Origin: Branchiostoma floridae
Taxonomy: Eukaryota > Chordata > Leptocardii > Amphioxiformes > Branchiostomatidae
DNA length: 64,000 nt
Reading direction: 5' to 3'
Assembly (NCBI RefSeq): GCF_000003815.2
Contig: NC_049993.1
Coordinates: 16,450,897 to 16,514,896, forward strand
Below, one piece after another: positions 10,869 through 22,640 of this stretch. The position numbers and the translations under genes were made by a program. The notes under the pieces are model-generated. The model searched no databases. It saw only the letters and a list, made by a program, of their open reading frames with translations, and had not been told where the DNA came from. The stretch's first letter is position 1; every line of letters starts with the position of its first letter.

Positions 10869-13639
10869 ATGGAGATAAGTATCAATGACAATGAAGTTTA
10901 TTGCATATTCGTGCTCCATTGGGGCTAAATGCAGTCAGTTTTATATAAAACTTTTAATCAAAAGGTAGTAAACGAAAAGTTATACATATACTATAGTTTA
11001 CATGCTTCTTCTCTCTTCTGAAAACATGTGTAGACGAACTTACAGAGATTTTCCAGTATATCGTGATCAGATGATGACATAAGAACATATCTTCCTTCGT
11101 TAGGTGTGCATATTTCTGATCTTCTGATGTGTCGCATGGGAATATGAAAGGTGAAGAAATTCTACCATACATTACATTTAGTACCCCAAAAGTTAAAGGG
11201 AAGAAATACTTCAACAACAGAGCGAAGGTAGAGGAAGGTTAGGCATCTTGGTAGTAATTTACGCCGAATCATACTTACTCAAGCAACTAGATATGATTTT
11301 GGTTTCCACATTTGTTTGGCGTAAAAAGGTGTATAAACAGCGTCAATGTTTCATTGATGATTTTCAAAATGAATTCAATGAAGGGATTTCTTTTTGGGTC
11401 GAATCCGAGACAAAGCTAGTGAGTGCGGCTTTGCTCATTCAGTCATTCGTAACCAATTTTTTATTTGCCGACTGCGGCTTTTGAAAAGAGGGAGAGAGAA
11501 ACTTGTCCAACAGGCACGCACACTGCATTACACACAATGGACTCAAGGATTACCAACATACCCGGGGCCCGCAGGTTGATTTATGCTCAGTTGAGTGTGT
11601 GCCAAAAGAGGTGGATGACTTAACTAACTGTGCAAACAACCTTCATAATGGCGACTTGAAGTACGTAGAAACCGAAACCACAAAAACGCACAAAACCATA
11701 CGCCTAGCTTCGAAATAACTACACAGATGCTTAGTGTGTTTTGAATACGCCGGAAGGCAGTTGTACCGGTTACCTAAACACCCGAGACAACTCATCATCC
11801 ACCACTTCATCTAACGAGTTGTCCCTTCATGAACATAATATTACCGTTAATATCTCAGACAGATTTACACAAACTAACGCGAGTGGAATGGGTTCGTCTG
11901 GTGCCAACAGCGCGGTATGTTTATAGCTGGGACGTACCGAAGGAATTCGAGTACAAGTAATATACTGAAAGAGGCTGGCTTACTAACCTTAATAGTGTCA
12001 ACCCTGGTGACATCTAAACGTTCAGTAGCACTCCTACTCAATGTATTGATGAAGAAACCCGGACGTTTCCCTGTTTTGAATACTAGCTTTCTCCGAGTCC
12101 CCGGTGTACAGAATACGTTCTCAACCCTAAAATACACCGGCGGGACATTCCAGACTCAGCAGACAGGAAGATATACGGTTTTGACGTCAGCCCTTCCGTA
12201 CAATGTCGGAGGTGAAAGGTTACGTGACGTAGTGAAGTAGGGTTGGCGCGTTTTACAAAACTATGTCTGGTCTGAACTTTTTTGCGGCGTTTTGATTTGT
12301 CCTCTTTAGAAATACGTGATGGCGTTTTCATATTGCTGGCACTATTTGAAAGTCTACCAGGCGCACAAAAATAATTGAAAAATAAGACGAAGCCCTACGT
12401 TGATTTGAAGATTGCACACTCATCTTAGGGGAATGGAATTAGAATAGCTGGGAGTGAGACCCATGATCCCGATGGATATAGCGTAGTCGGAATATCATCA
12501 GAAGCAAAACATTTACAGTATGCATAGTAATTTCAACTTGTGATTGCTACGCAGCCGTACACATTTGCAGCAGTCATTATATAGAATTGTATAGATTTTT
12601 TATATCAATTAGTATCATGCAATGTAGTCTTGTGTTGTATACATATAGATGGGGTTTCGATTGTGAGCCTCCACACAAACTACTAGTATGCAGTTCAGAG
12701 TTCTTTGATTCATGTACTCTGTACAAATGAATGCTTTGTAGTGTTTGGTATAGTTACATGTATATATATAATATCGGGTGTATTTTGCAGCCAGTAGGTA
12801 CCCAAAGTGAGGGTAATGAGGCTGTTTAACGTGGTTGAGGCACCTCCTCGAGCACGGGACCCCTGTTTTACGTCCCTCCCGGAAGACGATTTCGTGGACA
12901 GCTTCGTGAGGCTACAGCAATCCGGACGTCCTTGGTTGGTCTCCCATCCAAGCACTGTCCGGACTGCGCGTTGCTTAACTTCCGAGATCGAGGGATCGGG
13001 TGTACCAACGCGCCACGCGGCCGTATAGTGTATGTTCTTTCCTTAAAGGAAAAAGGGTAATAAATACCAAAAAGCAGGCAAATCTACAATCTGACAGTGA
13101 TGATAGCAAGATCGACAGCAGAAGTCAGCACAAGATTGTGTGCAAAGATGTAATGTCCGGAATTCCATACTTACGTATCTAGCTACTATCATATTTCTGA
13201 TCTGTTCGTCGTTGTTTTGATACAATTGTAAGTGTTTTGACGTTGCAACTATACCTTGTCCATGTCTTTTTCTTCTTTGTGTGTTCAACGAAAAAATGCA
13301 TCTAAGATCTAATTGCATTACTTTAAATTGGATGTCTATCGAAAGGGCTTAAACATGATGATGATGATAGAATGACCATAACATAATCTACGTAATGTAA
13401 GTTGGTTCCCACACGAACGTACGTAGTATGCTATATCTATTAAGTATGATATATCATCTATGATCATCTAAATTGTAATCTGAATGGATTTTCCATCATA
13501 AAGTCAAGGGTAACACAAATCCAATTTCGAGCGCAGCGACGTCGCAAACATGCCGCAATGCTGTGAGGTGTCCTCTTTAGAGAACACCATCTGGAGTTTA
13601 GCACCCCTTTAGAGAACACCTTGTGGAGTTTAGCACCCC
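10869..13639. other. Intergenic DNA between CARD genes A and B
   Basis: Holds the 5S-like SINE at 12785-13025 and the end of gene B's 3' repeat. Open frames at 11.2-12.3 kb lack recognisable domains and overlap each other on both strands, so I do not call them genes. Confidence 0.5.
12785..13025 (-). mobile_element. 5S rRNA-derived SINE
   Basis: Read on the minus strand, about 12890-13005 matches the internal part of 5S rRNA: a CCGATC...CTCGGAAGTTAAGCA block, then a CTTGGATGGGAGACC block. Downstream is a body with GGGACGTAAAAC and a repeated GTCCCG. This is the organisation of SINE3-type elements, which carry a 5S-type pol III promoter. It is not a functional 5S gene because the ends and spacing are wrong. 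Confidence 0.7.
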
Positions 13640-13652
13640 TTAAGAGAACACC
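13579..13652. repeat. 32-bp tandem repeat at the end of CARD gene B
   Basis: AGAGAACACC recurs at 13579, 13611 and 13643 (period 32) with GGAGTTTAGCACCCC between. The stop codon of CARD gene B (13640-13642) lies inside this array. Confidence 0.85.
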
Positions 13653-15910
13653 TTCTGTGCCACCTCTTTCGCCCAACCCATCACGGACGTAGGGAGGCGT
13701 TTTTCCTCCGCCTGGACGGCGAGGTTGTAGTGTTCCTCCGCCTTCTCCTGCTGGGCCTGCCGGCTGTAGAGGATGGCCAGGAAGTAGTGCGCCCAGTGGA
13801 CCCGCTTGTCGCACGGCGGGGCGAGCTGCAGGTACCGCCGGAACTGTTCTATCGCGTCGGGCGGGGAGAGAACCATGGAGCACTCTGCCGCCAGGTGCAC
13901 GGCGGTGGGATAGTCCCGCTTGTGCATTAACGCGCTCGTGAAGGCTGGTAAGGCACAGGACGGGCTGTCACGGTACAAATTTAGGAGACTATCTCCCAGA
14001 ACGCAGTAGACGTGGTGAAGGTACTTGTGGAGCGGGTCGTCTTCTCCGTTTTGTACCACGACGTCTGCGACTTTCCTCATCTCCTGTACGCGTGTCTCGT
14101 CGAACGGCAGCAGCGCCCCCTGTAGGAACAGGCAGGTACTGTCAGCAGGGTTGTGATGAAGCTGAGAGGTCATGAGTTCGGCTAACCGCGCCCTGTCCAA
14201 GCCGAGATGGTCAGGGCTGTACAGAAAACGTTCGTAACTTCTTGCAGTGAGACGTTCTTGTAGCATGAACCCTTCCACTATCTTTATCAAGCCCTCCGCG
14301 TCGGTATATCCGCTGTTGTTCAGGATTTCAGCACCCTTCTCCATGAGTCTGCATCCTTGGATGATTTTCTTGGCGGAAGGAGTTTCCCTGTACGGCTGGA
14401 GACAGAGGCGTAGAGACTTCAGCGGTCCTTCCGATACCTCCTCAGAGGCGACCTGTTCGTGGTGCAGTTCACTTTCGACGAGTGGTTTCGGCTGAAACGG
14501 AATAATTATATGTACTGGTTATTCCTCTCTGAAAAAAACAACCAAGCATGAAACTGAATAGGGTAATCAACAAACACACTGCCGCAATTCAGATTAAATC
14601 TGTCTTACTCAACGTGCTACAATTAACACAATTTATGGAAGTCTTCCACAGCTATCTCCAAAGAGGACTCTCCGAAGGATAAAATTTGCAGGACACTGTT
14701 GTCGAGTCAAGCAGGAAATAGTTTCGTCTGTTCTCCTATGGAAACCGAGTGGCCGGGTACATTGAGGAAGTTTGACTTTTACAGACTCTTTAACTAGAGA
14801 CTCTGGTATCGAATTTGTGAACTTAGAACGAGCAATGTTAGATAGGGCCCTATGGAGTGAAATATGTACTAGTAGCCTGGTCCAGACCTCTGGTCGTTTA
14901 TGTGTATGTATGTATGTAATACTATGTAAATCTGCCTTAAATGGGGTCTTTAAACTTTCCTCAATTCTTCTGCGACGAAACGCCACCGAAAGCAATCCTA
15001 ACGACAGCATTCAGTTTTTCTTATTACAAAACAATAACTTTGATACAAATGTGCAAGTCAAACTTACCTCTTCAAGTAGTTCAGCAAGATGTCCATAACC
15101 GGACTCCTCCAGCGCCTGTTTGAAGACGCCGAAGGCCCGGTCTCCTCTGGTCATGATGATGTCCAGCAGTTTCCTGGCCTTGTGGCTCTTTTTCGCTTCA
15201 GGGATGGCGGCGAGATCCTCCATCATCTCTTCTGTCAGGACCTGACAGGGTTTACAGTTGTCGTACGATATCTGTTACTAGATTTCAAAAATCAAGTTGA
15301 ATTTATAGACGATAGAGACGATACGCCAAAAATAGTTACTCAAGCAACTGGACATGGTTTTGACCGTTTCAAAACCATATCCAGTTGCTTGAGTAACTAT
15401 TTTTGGCGTATCTTATTACCTGGATGTCTAACCTACATCGACGATAGAGACGATATTTTCATATTTACGTAAAAGATGTTAATACTAATGACCATACTGA
15501 TTTAAAAATACTAGCTATAGGCACCAAGGAGTCGATGTATATTTCTGTGTTTGCCTTTGAGTTTGTTTCTATTGTTGAAGTTCAGAAGAGATGAAGCAAA
15601 CTTCAGACAACGTCTCTTACGCCTTTCATCTAGAGTAGTAAAGGCCTAGGTGTGCAAGTGAGCCTGATCCAACAGGATGGTGTTTAGGACTGAGTAAGGG
15701 AGTGAGGGTGTCCACTACTCTTCCTAGAGTCACGTGTAACACAACAATGTATAGATAATAGTGATCAAATAACACCAGAAAAATGACATCTCCCACCTTC
15801 TCCTGATACAAGTACGGCAGCACGTACTTGGGGTTGAGGTCACGTGACAGCGGGACGTACTTCTTGCGGATGATGACGCGGTGCCTGTCCGACATGGGGA
15901 CGTCTGCCAT
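13640..15910 (-). CDS. CARD-TPR-like protein B, with an extra intron
   Basis: Three coding exons: 15797-15910, 15068-15241 and 13640-14491, all in phase 0; about 379 residues. The ATG at 15910 has a good context (CCACCATGG). Exons 1 and 2 together make the CARD that is a single exon in genes A and C. The extra intron (15242-15796) splits it after YLYQEK, with donor AAG|GTGGGA and acceptor CAG|GTCCTG, and no residue is lost relative to A or C. Exon 3 encodes the linker and TPR-like region (HLAAECSMVLSPPDAIEQF; HWAHYFLAILYS). The C-terminus ends early, just after AQKVFS, inside a 32-bp tandem repeat. Same inferred CARD-adaptor role as its neighbours. Confidence 0.78.
15242..15796 (-). other. 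Additional intron in the CARD of gene B
   Basis: 555 bases with GT-AG borders. Genes A and C are uninterrupted here. At 15320-15412 the intron contains a near-perfect hairpin with arms of about 40 bases (GATACGCCAAAAATAGTTAC and its complement), built from two opposed copies of the dispersed repeat containing CCAGTTGCTTGAGTAAC. Both borders contain AGGT. Confidence 0.75.
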
Positions 15911-16072
15911 GGTGGGGTCTGGAAAGAGAGATACTGTGAGGACGCTGTTGTAGGTGACAGAGAAGACTTTATGTACAGTTTTTAGAGGCCCTTGTACCGA
16001 AGATCCTCCCCAGCTCTTTTCGACAAGTACAATTAAAAGTGAGCCACAGATTGCTTGATACCCAATAATCTC

Positions 16073-16223
16073 TAGGTCCCAAGGCCGGGTAGCTTTCGGA
16101 AACACAAAACTTTAAAAGTTAGTCAAGAGCATAATCTGTGTATATTCCTACTAGTAGGTGAATAGTTTCGTTTCCGTAAACATCCCGGCCGGCCGGGCCC
16201 CGTTTCGGAATTGGGACCTAAGC
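16073..16223. mobile_element. GGCCGGG-rich inverted-repeat element, copy 1
   Basis: Imperfect terminal arms (left TAGGTCCCAAGGCCGGGTAG; right ending GGAATTGGGACCTA) include TTTCGGAAAC / GTTTCCGTAAAC and a CCGGCCGG core. The same family is at 49015-49214. MITE-like and non-coding. Confidence 0.6.
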
Positions 16224-16424
16224 CTAAGTCAGAATCATTAAGTTAGAGTTAGCTTTTAGATTAGAGTAGACACGTGTTATATTGTTTTACACTGTTTGTC
16301 CGTACCCTTTTATGCTACCTACAATTAGCCCAAGGGCAAGAAATTGCAATAAACTTTCTTTGATATCCGATCCTAATTATAAGGACTTTCCCTTTCCAGT
16401 AGCGTGCTTGTCGGGTATACCGCG

Positions 16425-16500
16425 TACCGGTAAGCGGCAACAGCCGGGATTCGAACCCTGGACCAGATGCAGGGCTGCTAACAACTGAACTAAACACAGA
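16425..16500 (-). mobile_element. tRNA-like segment, probable SINE head
   Basis: The minus strand shows an A-box-like TAGTTCAGTTGTTAGCA followed by a B-box GGGTTCGAATCCC, spaced as in tRNA genes. A clean acceptor stem cannot be drawn, so I call it a tRNA-derived repeat and not a tRNA gene. Confidence 0.5.
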
Positions 16501-18633
16501 ACACTGCACGAATACATACAAGCTTTAAGATCTCATAAAGTGTCGTATGTTGTCTCAGTCGTGACCAGTGCCGGTTGAAACCCACATAACAGAGTTAAGA
16601 CGTTTGAAGTTTAGACCCATTTTTTGATCGAGACATTTATTTCAATCATCATTTGCTGACGAAAGCCAGGTGCAAAAGAAGACAAGATGTCTTACCTGAA
16701 GTAATTTTGTATTTCCTGTTCGAATGAAGGTTGGCAAGACCGGTACTCAGTTTTACTATTTTACATAATTTCTTTGCACGTTCGAACGTAGCTAAACTTG
16801 CTTCTCATGTGAACAACTTGAAAGTTAAGCTAAGACCAAGGACTCTGAGTGAGTGGTAAAAGTGATCCTCATATCAACACGTAATACATGGAAACTGCAT
16901 TTCTAGCCTATAATGTATGACCGGGTCTTTCCTGTTCAAACAAAACCGTTAACGTTTTCAGCCACATTTTGGTATGTGACCCACTTTTAATTTTGTGTAC
17001 CGTCAGATTCACTGCCGTGACATTGCGCTAGATCTCCTGATCATCAGTTTTATAGACCTTCAACAACAGACTGAGACTTAGACGTTGAACCAACAACCTC
17101 CAAACAACAACAACAAAACGTAGGAAACTTAGTAAGATTTAGCACCATTCTTACCGTGTTACGAACTCAGGTGTGCAAGGTCCGGGAAACAGGTAAGCTC
17201 AGGTACTTCCGCATACGTCATGGCTCTGCTGAAGGGTGAAAGGTCACGTCACTTCCAGGTATTGTACTCGTTCAGACGGAGTCTACATTGTATATCCATT
17301 GTAATCTACAAGCAGATCCTAAGGTAGCATAAGATAGTGTTGTTGTTTTTTTACCTAAGAGTGTGTCCCGTAGGCAACGGACCTCCTCTGGTCTGTTATA
17401 CTATCTTACATGCCATCGGGAATCAGCTTGGAGACTAGTAAATAACCTCCAAAAAGACACTGCATACGCATAGTTTGTATGTTTCGAAGTTGTTGTAAAA
17501 TTCGTTGTAGTTTTGTTGCCGGTCAGCTATCACGGACGAGAGAATTAAGAATTTTCGACTGCTAAAGGCAAAATCAGCATACGTCCAAAATACCTTCATT
17601 ATTACTTTTCAAAATGAAAACAAACAGTCGAAGTTCTGATCTACAGGTGAACTGATGTTTATTTTGTTCGGCAAGAAATTGCAGAGAGAATATGCTGGTA
17701 GCTGATTCTGAACTACTAGCAGGCACCAGGCAAGCGTGGATGTCTGCAGAGACAGCTTACAACATCATGATTCCCGGCTTGGGAATTCAGTACATCAATA
17801 TCATACACACACGAGCACGCAATTGTAAAATTATCCCATGTTAAACTTGTCCCAATTGCAAATCATGTGAAAAAGAACTGATGGATTAACAGTTGTGCCA
17901 CAGTTAAGTACTCCAATATATCAGTCAATGGATGGAATATTGGTGTTACCTTTAACAACAATAACAATAATAGAATAAAACAATCGACATACTTAGAAAT
18001 TTATTTCTTTGTATCATACGTATACGCACTGATTTTGCAGATAGGTATTTGTGATTTATATTGGATACAAACTTGACTCCTTATTTGTTTCTTCATGATT
18101 GTTTTCCACTATCCATTTTGTGTTGAATTACATGTTGAATTACATGTACAACTGTTTCATATTTGTATTCACATTTTTAGGAGAGGGTTTTATTAAGCAC
18201 TTTGCCTCAATAAATAAATGCGAACTGTTGAACATGAAAATCTAGAGACGCCAGTAACAGCAGCTTGAATTTCTGAGCAACATTGGTTCGAAATATATAC
18301 CGGCAACAATAAGCTTTTGCAACGTTATGTATATATAACATATCATACGTAAGGTTTATACAAAAATCAATACACTGCAGCTAAACTCAAAACAATGTTC
18401 TAAAGTTGATGGCAATAACACTCTCTCGATTAAAAGGTATGCACCAAATCTGGGAGTAATCAAGCCAAAACTAACTTAGATCGGTTGAAAACTATTTTCT
18501 GAATGACAAACGTCCCTTTCAATCTCATTTTGCCTCTAAAATAGCAATTTCTTTAGTATTGGCATTGATTGACAGTCGTACTTTCCAAGTCAAACTTGAT
18601 AATCTATGAAGCAGCACCACAAACTAAAGACAC
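16500..18633. other. Intergenic DNA between CARD genes B and C
   Basis: AT-rich, with a MITE-like relative at 17318-17435 (arms around AAGGTAGCATAAGATAGT and ACTATCTTACATGCC). No supported coding sequence. Confidence 0.5.
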
Positions 18634-18639
18634 TTTATT
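18634..18639 (-). promoter_or_regulatory. Candidate poly(A) signal of CARD gene C
   Basis: AATAAA on the minus strand, about 35 bases past the stop codon at 18673. Position approximate to a base or two. Confidence 0.4.
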
Positions 18640-18672
18640 TCAGTCATTAAAGTCATATCGATTCGGCACCGT

Positions 18673-20168
18673 TCACGGGGTTGACACCTCTGGAAACACT
18701 TCTTGTGCTTTCTCCTTTGCCCACCCAACTTTGAACGTGGGGAGCAGATTTTTCTCCTTCTCCATGGCAAGTCGGTAGTGTTCCTCCGCCCCATCTGGCT
18801 CGGACTGCCGACTGTAGAGGATGGCCAGGAAGTAGTGCGCCCAGTGGACCCGCTTGTCACACGGTGGGGCGAGCTGTAGGTACCGGTGGAACTGTTCTAT
18901 CGCGTCGGGCGGGGAGAGAACCATGGAGCACTCTGCCGCCAGGTGTACGGCTAAGGCGTAGTCTGGCTTGTACGTCAGAGCGCTGGTGCAGGCCGGTAAG
19001 GCAGGAGAGGGGTCGTCATAGTTCATCTCGAGAATCGTGCCACCCAGCATGCAGTAGACGTGGTGCAGGTACTTGTGAAGAGGGTCCTCCTCTCCTTTCT
19101 TCAGGATGACTTCCACGACCTTCCTCATCGATGTAGCTCGGTTCTCATCTACGGGCAGGGGCGCCGTCTGGAGGAGCAAGCAGGAACTGTAGGCAGGGCT
19201 CTGTTCTTGCTGGCTGGATAAAAGCGTACTCAAGCGTTCCTGATCTAAATTCAGGCGGTCAGAATCGAAGAGAAAGCGCCTAAAATTACGATGATTGAGA
19301 CGCTCTTCAATCATGAACCCCTCAACTATCTTCACCACACCGTCCGGTTCTGTGTACTCGCTGTTGATGAGGATCTCTGCCCCTGACTCCATGGCTTCAC
19401 AACCCTTTATCATCTTCCTGGCAGAAGGGGAACTTTTGTAGGGTTGTAGTTTAAGACGGAGCCACTTTAGAGGGCCGTCAGGAACGTCTTCAGGTGTGAC
19501 CGCTGACTCGGGAACTTCTGTGGTATCTGGTGGTTCCGGTGGTGCAGGCTGTACGGAAACGGAAAGCCATCATTAACCACTTCATGTCTTAAGTACCCCC
19601 CCAAAAAAAACAACAACAACAAGCAAACAATCAAAGTAACAAACATCGTCTTACAGTCCACCTTTGTAATGTTTGCGACCAAACCATTTATCTTTCTATT
19701 TAGCAAAATATTTAGACAGTTAAAGACAAATGTACAGACAGGTGATTGCTGAATTTCGTCCTTTCTTTACTAGTCGATAGTTGTTGTAAACAAAACAGAA
19801 ATTAGACCATTGTGACTAAATGACAAGATTGTTACATGTTGCGTTGATAATTGTATCCAATCAAAAAGAGCTCGTACCTCGTCGAGAAGCTTGGCCAGGA
19901 AAGGGAAACCACCCTCGTCCAATGCCGTCTTAAAGATGTCGAAGGCCTTGTCTCCCCGAGATGGTAACATGTCCAGAAGTAGCCTGGACTTTTTTTTCCT
20001 CATCTCGTCAGGAATGGCGTCCAGCCTCTGTTTCATCTCTTCCGTCAGCACATCCTCCTGGTACAGGTACGGGATCACGTGATTAGGGTGCAGGTCACGT
20101 GACAGGGGGACGTACTTCTTCCTGAGGAGATCCCGATGGCTGTCGGACATCGGCCTGTCTGACATCAT
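18673..20168 (-). CDS. CARD-TPR-like protein C
   Basis: Two coding exons, 19878-20168 and 18673-19548, joined in phase 0; about 388 residues. Exon 1 is a complete CARD (SHRDLLRKKYVPLSRDL, then LTEEMKQRLDAIP, LLLDMLPSRG, AFDIFKTALDE). Exon 2 has a Pro-rich linker (PAPPEPPDTT), the conserved block before the TPR-like region (GPLKWLRLKLQPYKSSPSA), and helical repeats ending in KEKAQEVFPEVSTP. The intron sits in the same place and phase as the shared intron of genes A and B. It is the most diverged of the three in the CARD. Function inferred as for gene A. Confidence 0.8.
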
Positions 20169-22640
20169 GGACTAGTCTGGAAAACAGGAGAATGATGTTT
20201 TTAGCATGAAAGCTCATCTGTTTGCAGGTAAATGACCTAATGGGGGAAAAACAATAACTAAACTTAACATAACAACAGGTTTTCATAAGAAGATTTTCTG
20301 TCAGGGATATCAGTTTCTACAGCGCACTAAGCACTACAGCGCGTTACCGGGGATAGAAGTCACTACTTCTCCGTTCAATTCTTTGAAACTCTCACCTGGC
20401 ATGACAAGGATTATGATCAACGTCACAAAGTTTTACTTAGGTGACAGCAGTGTTGTGCCACACGCCATCACCCAATGGGTGCCATAATATCACATTATTG
20501 AGATGGGTGTCACTCCCTACCCTAAGGGTCAACACACGTGCATCGGCTATAAGGATACGGGACTATAAGTATGACCCTTCAGTGGCCCTCTGTTAGAGTG
20601 ACGTGGCAGTCTGCAGTACTACGGCATGCAGCTGTGGAACAAGCTCCCGCTCTTGAATCTCGAAATCTGTAGAAGCTCATCATCATCTGGGCGTGCTGGT
20701 TGCACGGATGGACATGACTCTCTTCCTCCATTCTTCCCTACCCTCCATAGCCTTGGGCAGATCTTCAGCCGAGCAGCCAGAATCTTCACAAAGTTGATGT
20801 AGATATCATGGTTTTGCGTGGTCTACCCCACAGGCTATGCTCTCATACCCATGTTTCAGGGAATCCACAACAGAACGTCACTAATGATCTCACCTTTACT
20901 CCGCCATGCGTGACCAACAAACCTCAGCCTTCTTCCTCGTATGACTTGAGAGCTCAGGACATTTAAACGCCAATTGACTCACAGCTAACCTGCTTAGTAA
21001 CACTATTTCATGGTTTATGTTGAAATGGAAATGTGTGAGTACTGTTATTGTCATTGTGCTTTTTATGTAAGTCCAGGACTGCCTGAAAAGCAGACCTAAG
21101 CTTTCAACCTGCGTGTACACTCCTGGTTAAAGAGGTATAAAAGTGAAAGTGAAAATAAATGCGTAGAGCAGGCGTTGTAATCTTCAATACGATAATTCTT
21201 ACTTATATAGTCTGATAATGCATATTAATATGACAAAGAAAATAATTTTCCATATTTAAGGAGTAATGAAACAAATGTGACTGGAAATATTCGTAAGTGG
21301 TTGGTGATAGAGACGAAAGGCGGTTACATATCAAAGTCCGACAGGCTTGCTGCTTGCTACATGTTCTTGAATATTCCTGACTAATCTTCACTGGCGCGTG
21401 GAAGGACCTTAGTTTACCGTCGACCTTAAGAACATAGATACCCTGTTACTGTAATGTAGAATTTCCCGGAAGTTAACGTTAGGTTCTAACGTGATCTGTC
21501 AATGCTAGTCTTTCTAAGACGACCGAAACATTGATACTGCAGTTAGACTCAAATTTGTAGTAAACCGTTATCTTATTCTACTGTATTTTTGACGTTTCAT
21601 GAAGTCTAATTGTATCAGAACGGGACTGACTAGTAGTTATTCAGGGGACGCTTATTTTCCCAGGGAATGATGGTAGGTCTACATAATGTTCAGGTAAATT
21701 GACTAGGTTCTTACCTTGTAACATACGCAGGTGAGAAATCGGTGAGCCTTAAGTTACTTCCGGGAGTGACACGTACAGGTGAGTTCAAAGGTCATGATGT
21801 ACCTGTATGACGCACGGCCACGCGTGACGTTACTCGATGTCAGGCAAATGGCAGACCAAAAAAAACGGAGCTTCACAGAAATGAGAAAAAGTACAGTTAT
21901 GTGTATACAGCTGAATAAGGCGCGGGCACATACGCGATTTTGATTTCATAGGATTTGCAAGCAAGCTAGTGGTTCCGACAACCAAGGAGCTCTTATCAAC
22001 TCCTTGCAACAACCGACAATGATCTAAGAAAGCCTTTTGTGTAGCAAAACGGCTTAACGTTGCAAAACACTTGTAAAATGCCCTATTATTAAAGTAAGCG
22101 ATTGTACGATGATCCCACGACCTATACATGTGACCGCACTCGTACTAAGATACTACCAAGAACAATCCGACCGGATACTTTTTAAAAATATTTCTTGATG
22201 GCTCACAAATCTTATATCTTTTGTGTATTACTAAGTAATCCTTGCCATTCAAGTGCAACATAGGCTACGTCCCCCAACGGATTTCGTACAAACTGCAGCT
22301 CCCTCCACCTCTAGATTACAGTCACACATGTCTATAGTGACCACACGAGTCACAGGAAAGACTACCGCAATGTTTGGGTAAACTTGAAAAATTAACTATA
22401 TAAAACCAGAATAGCTAGGTATTCCCTGTGCAGAGGTGGGAACTAGTACAGAACCCACCAATCATTAATGACGTGGGGCGTTTCATTGGCCACTGCCTCC
22501 AAAGAAGTCAAATAACTCAGTGATATATGTAGAAAACATTAGATAGATGTGTAGAATCAAGGTAGAATGGACACTTGTTGCCTTTTTCTGTTTGTACTAT
22601 AATTATCTTTGCTAGAATGGCTAAGGTTATGTTTTAGGCT
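20169..22640. other. Upstream of CARD gene C, with LINE debris
   Basis: At about 20595-20660 the plus strand encodes YGMQLWNKLPL, a motif typical of the C-terminal end of non-LTR retrotransposon ORF2, and the DNA to about 20940 resembles a LINE 3' region. The rest is AT-rich and featureless. Confidence 0.45.

Noticed and set aside
11248-12331. Small overlapping frames between CARD genes A and B
   Set aside because: Overlap on both strands, no domain and no clear splice context.
12890-13005. Functional 5S rRNA gene
   Set aside because: Only the internal promoter-like part matches; ends and length do not, and the flanks look like a SINE body.
16425-16500. tRNA gene
   Set aside because: A and B boxes fit, but no convincing acceptor stem or anticodon arm.
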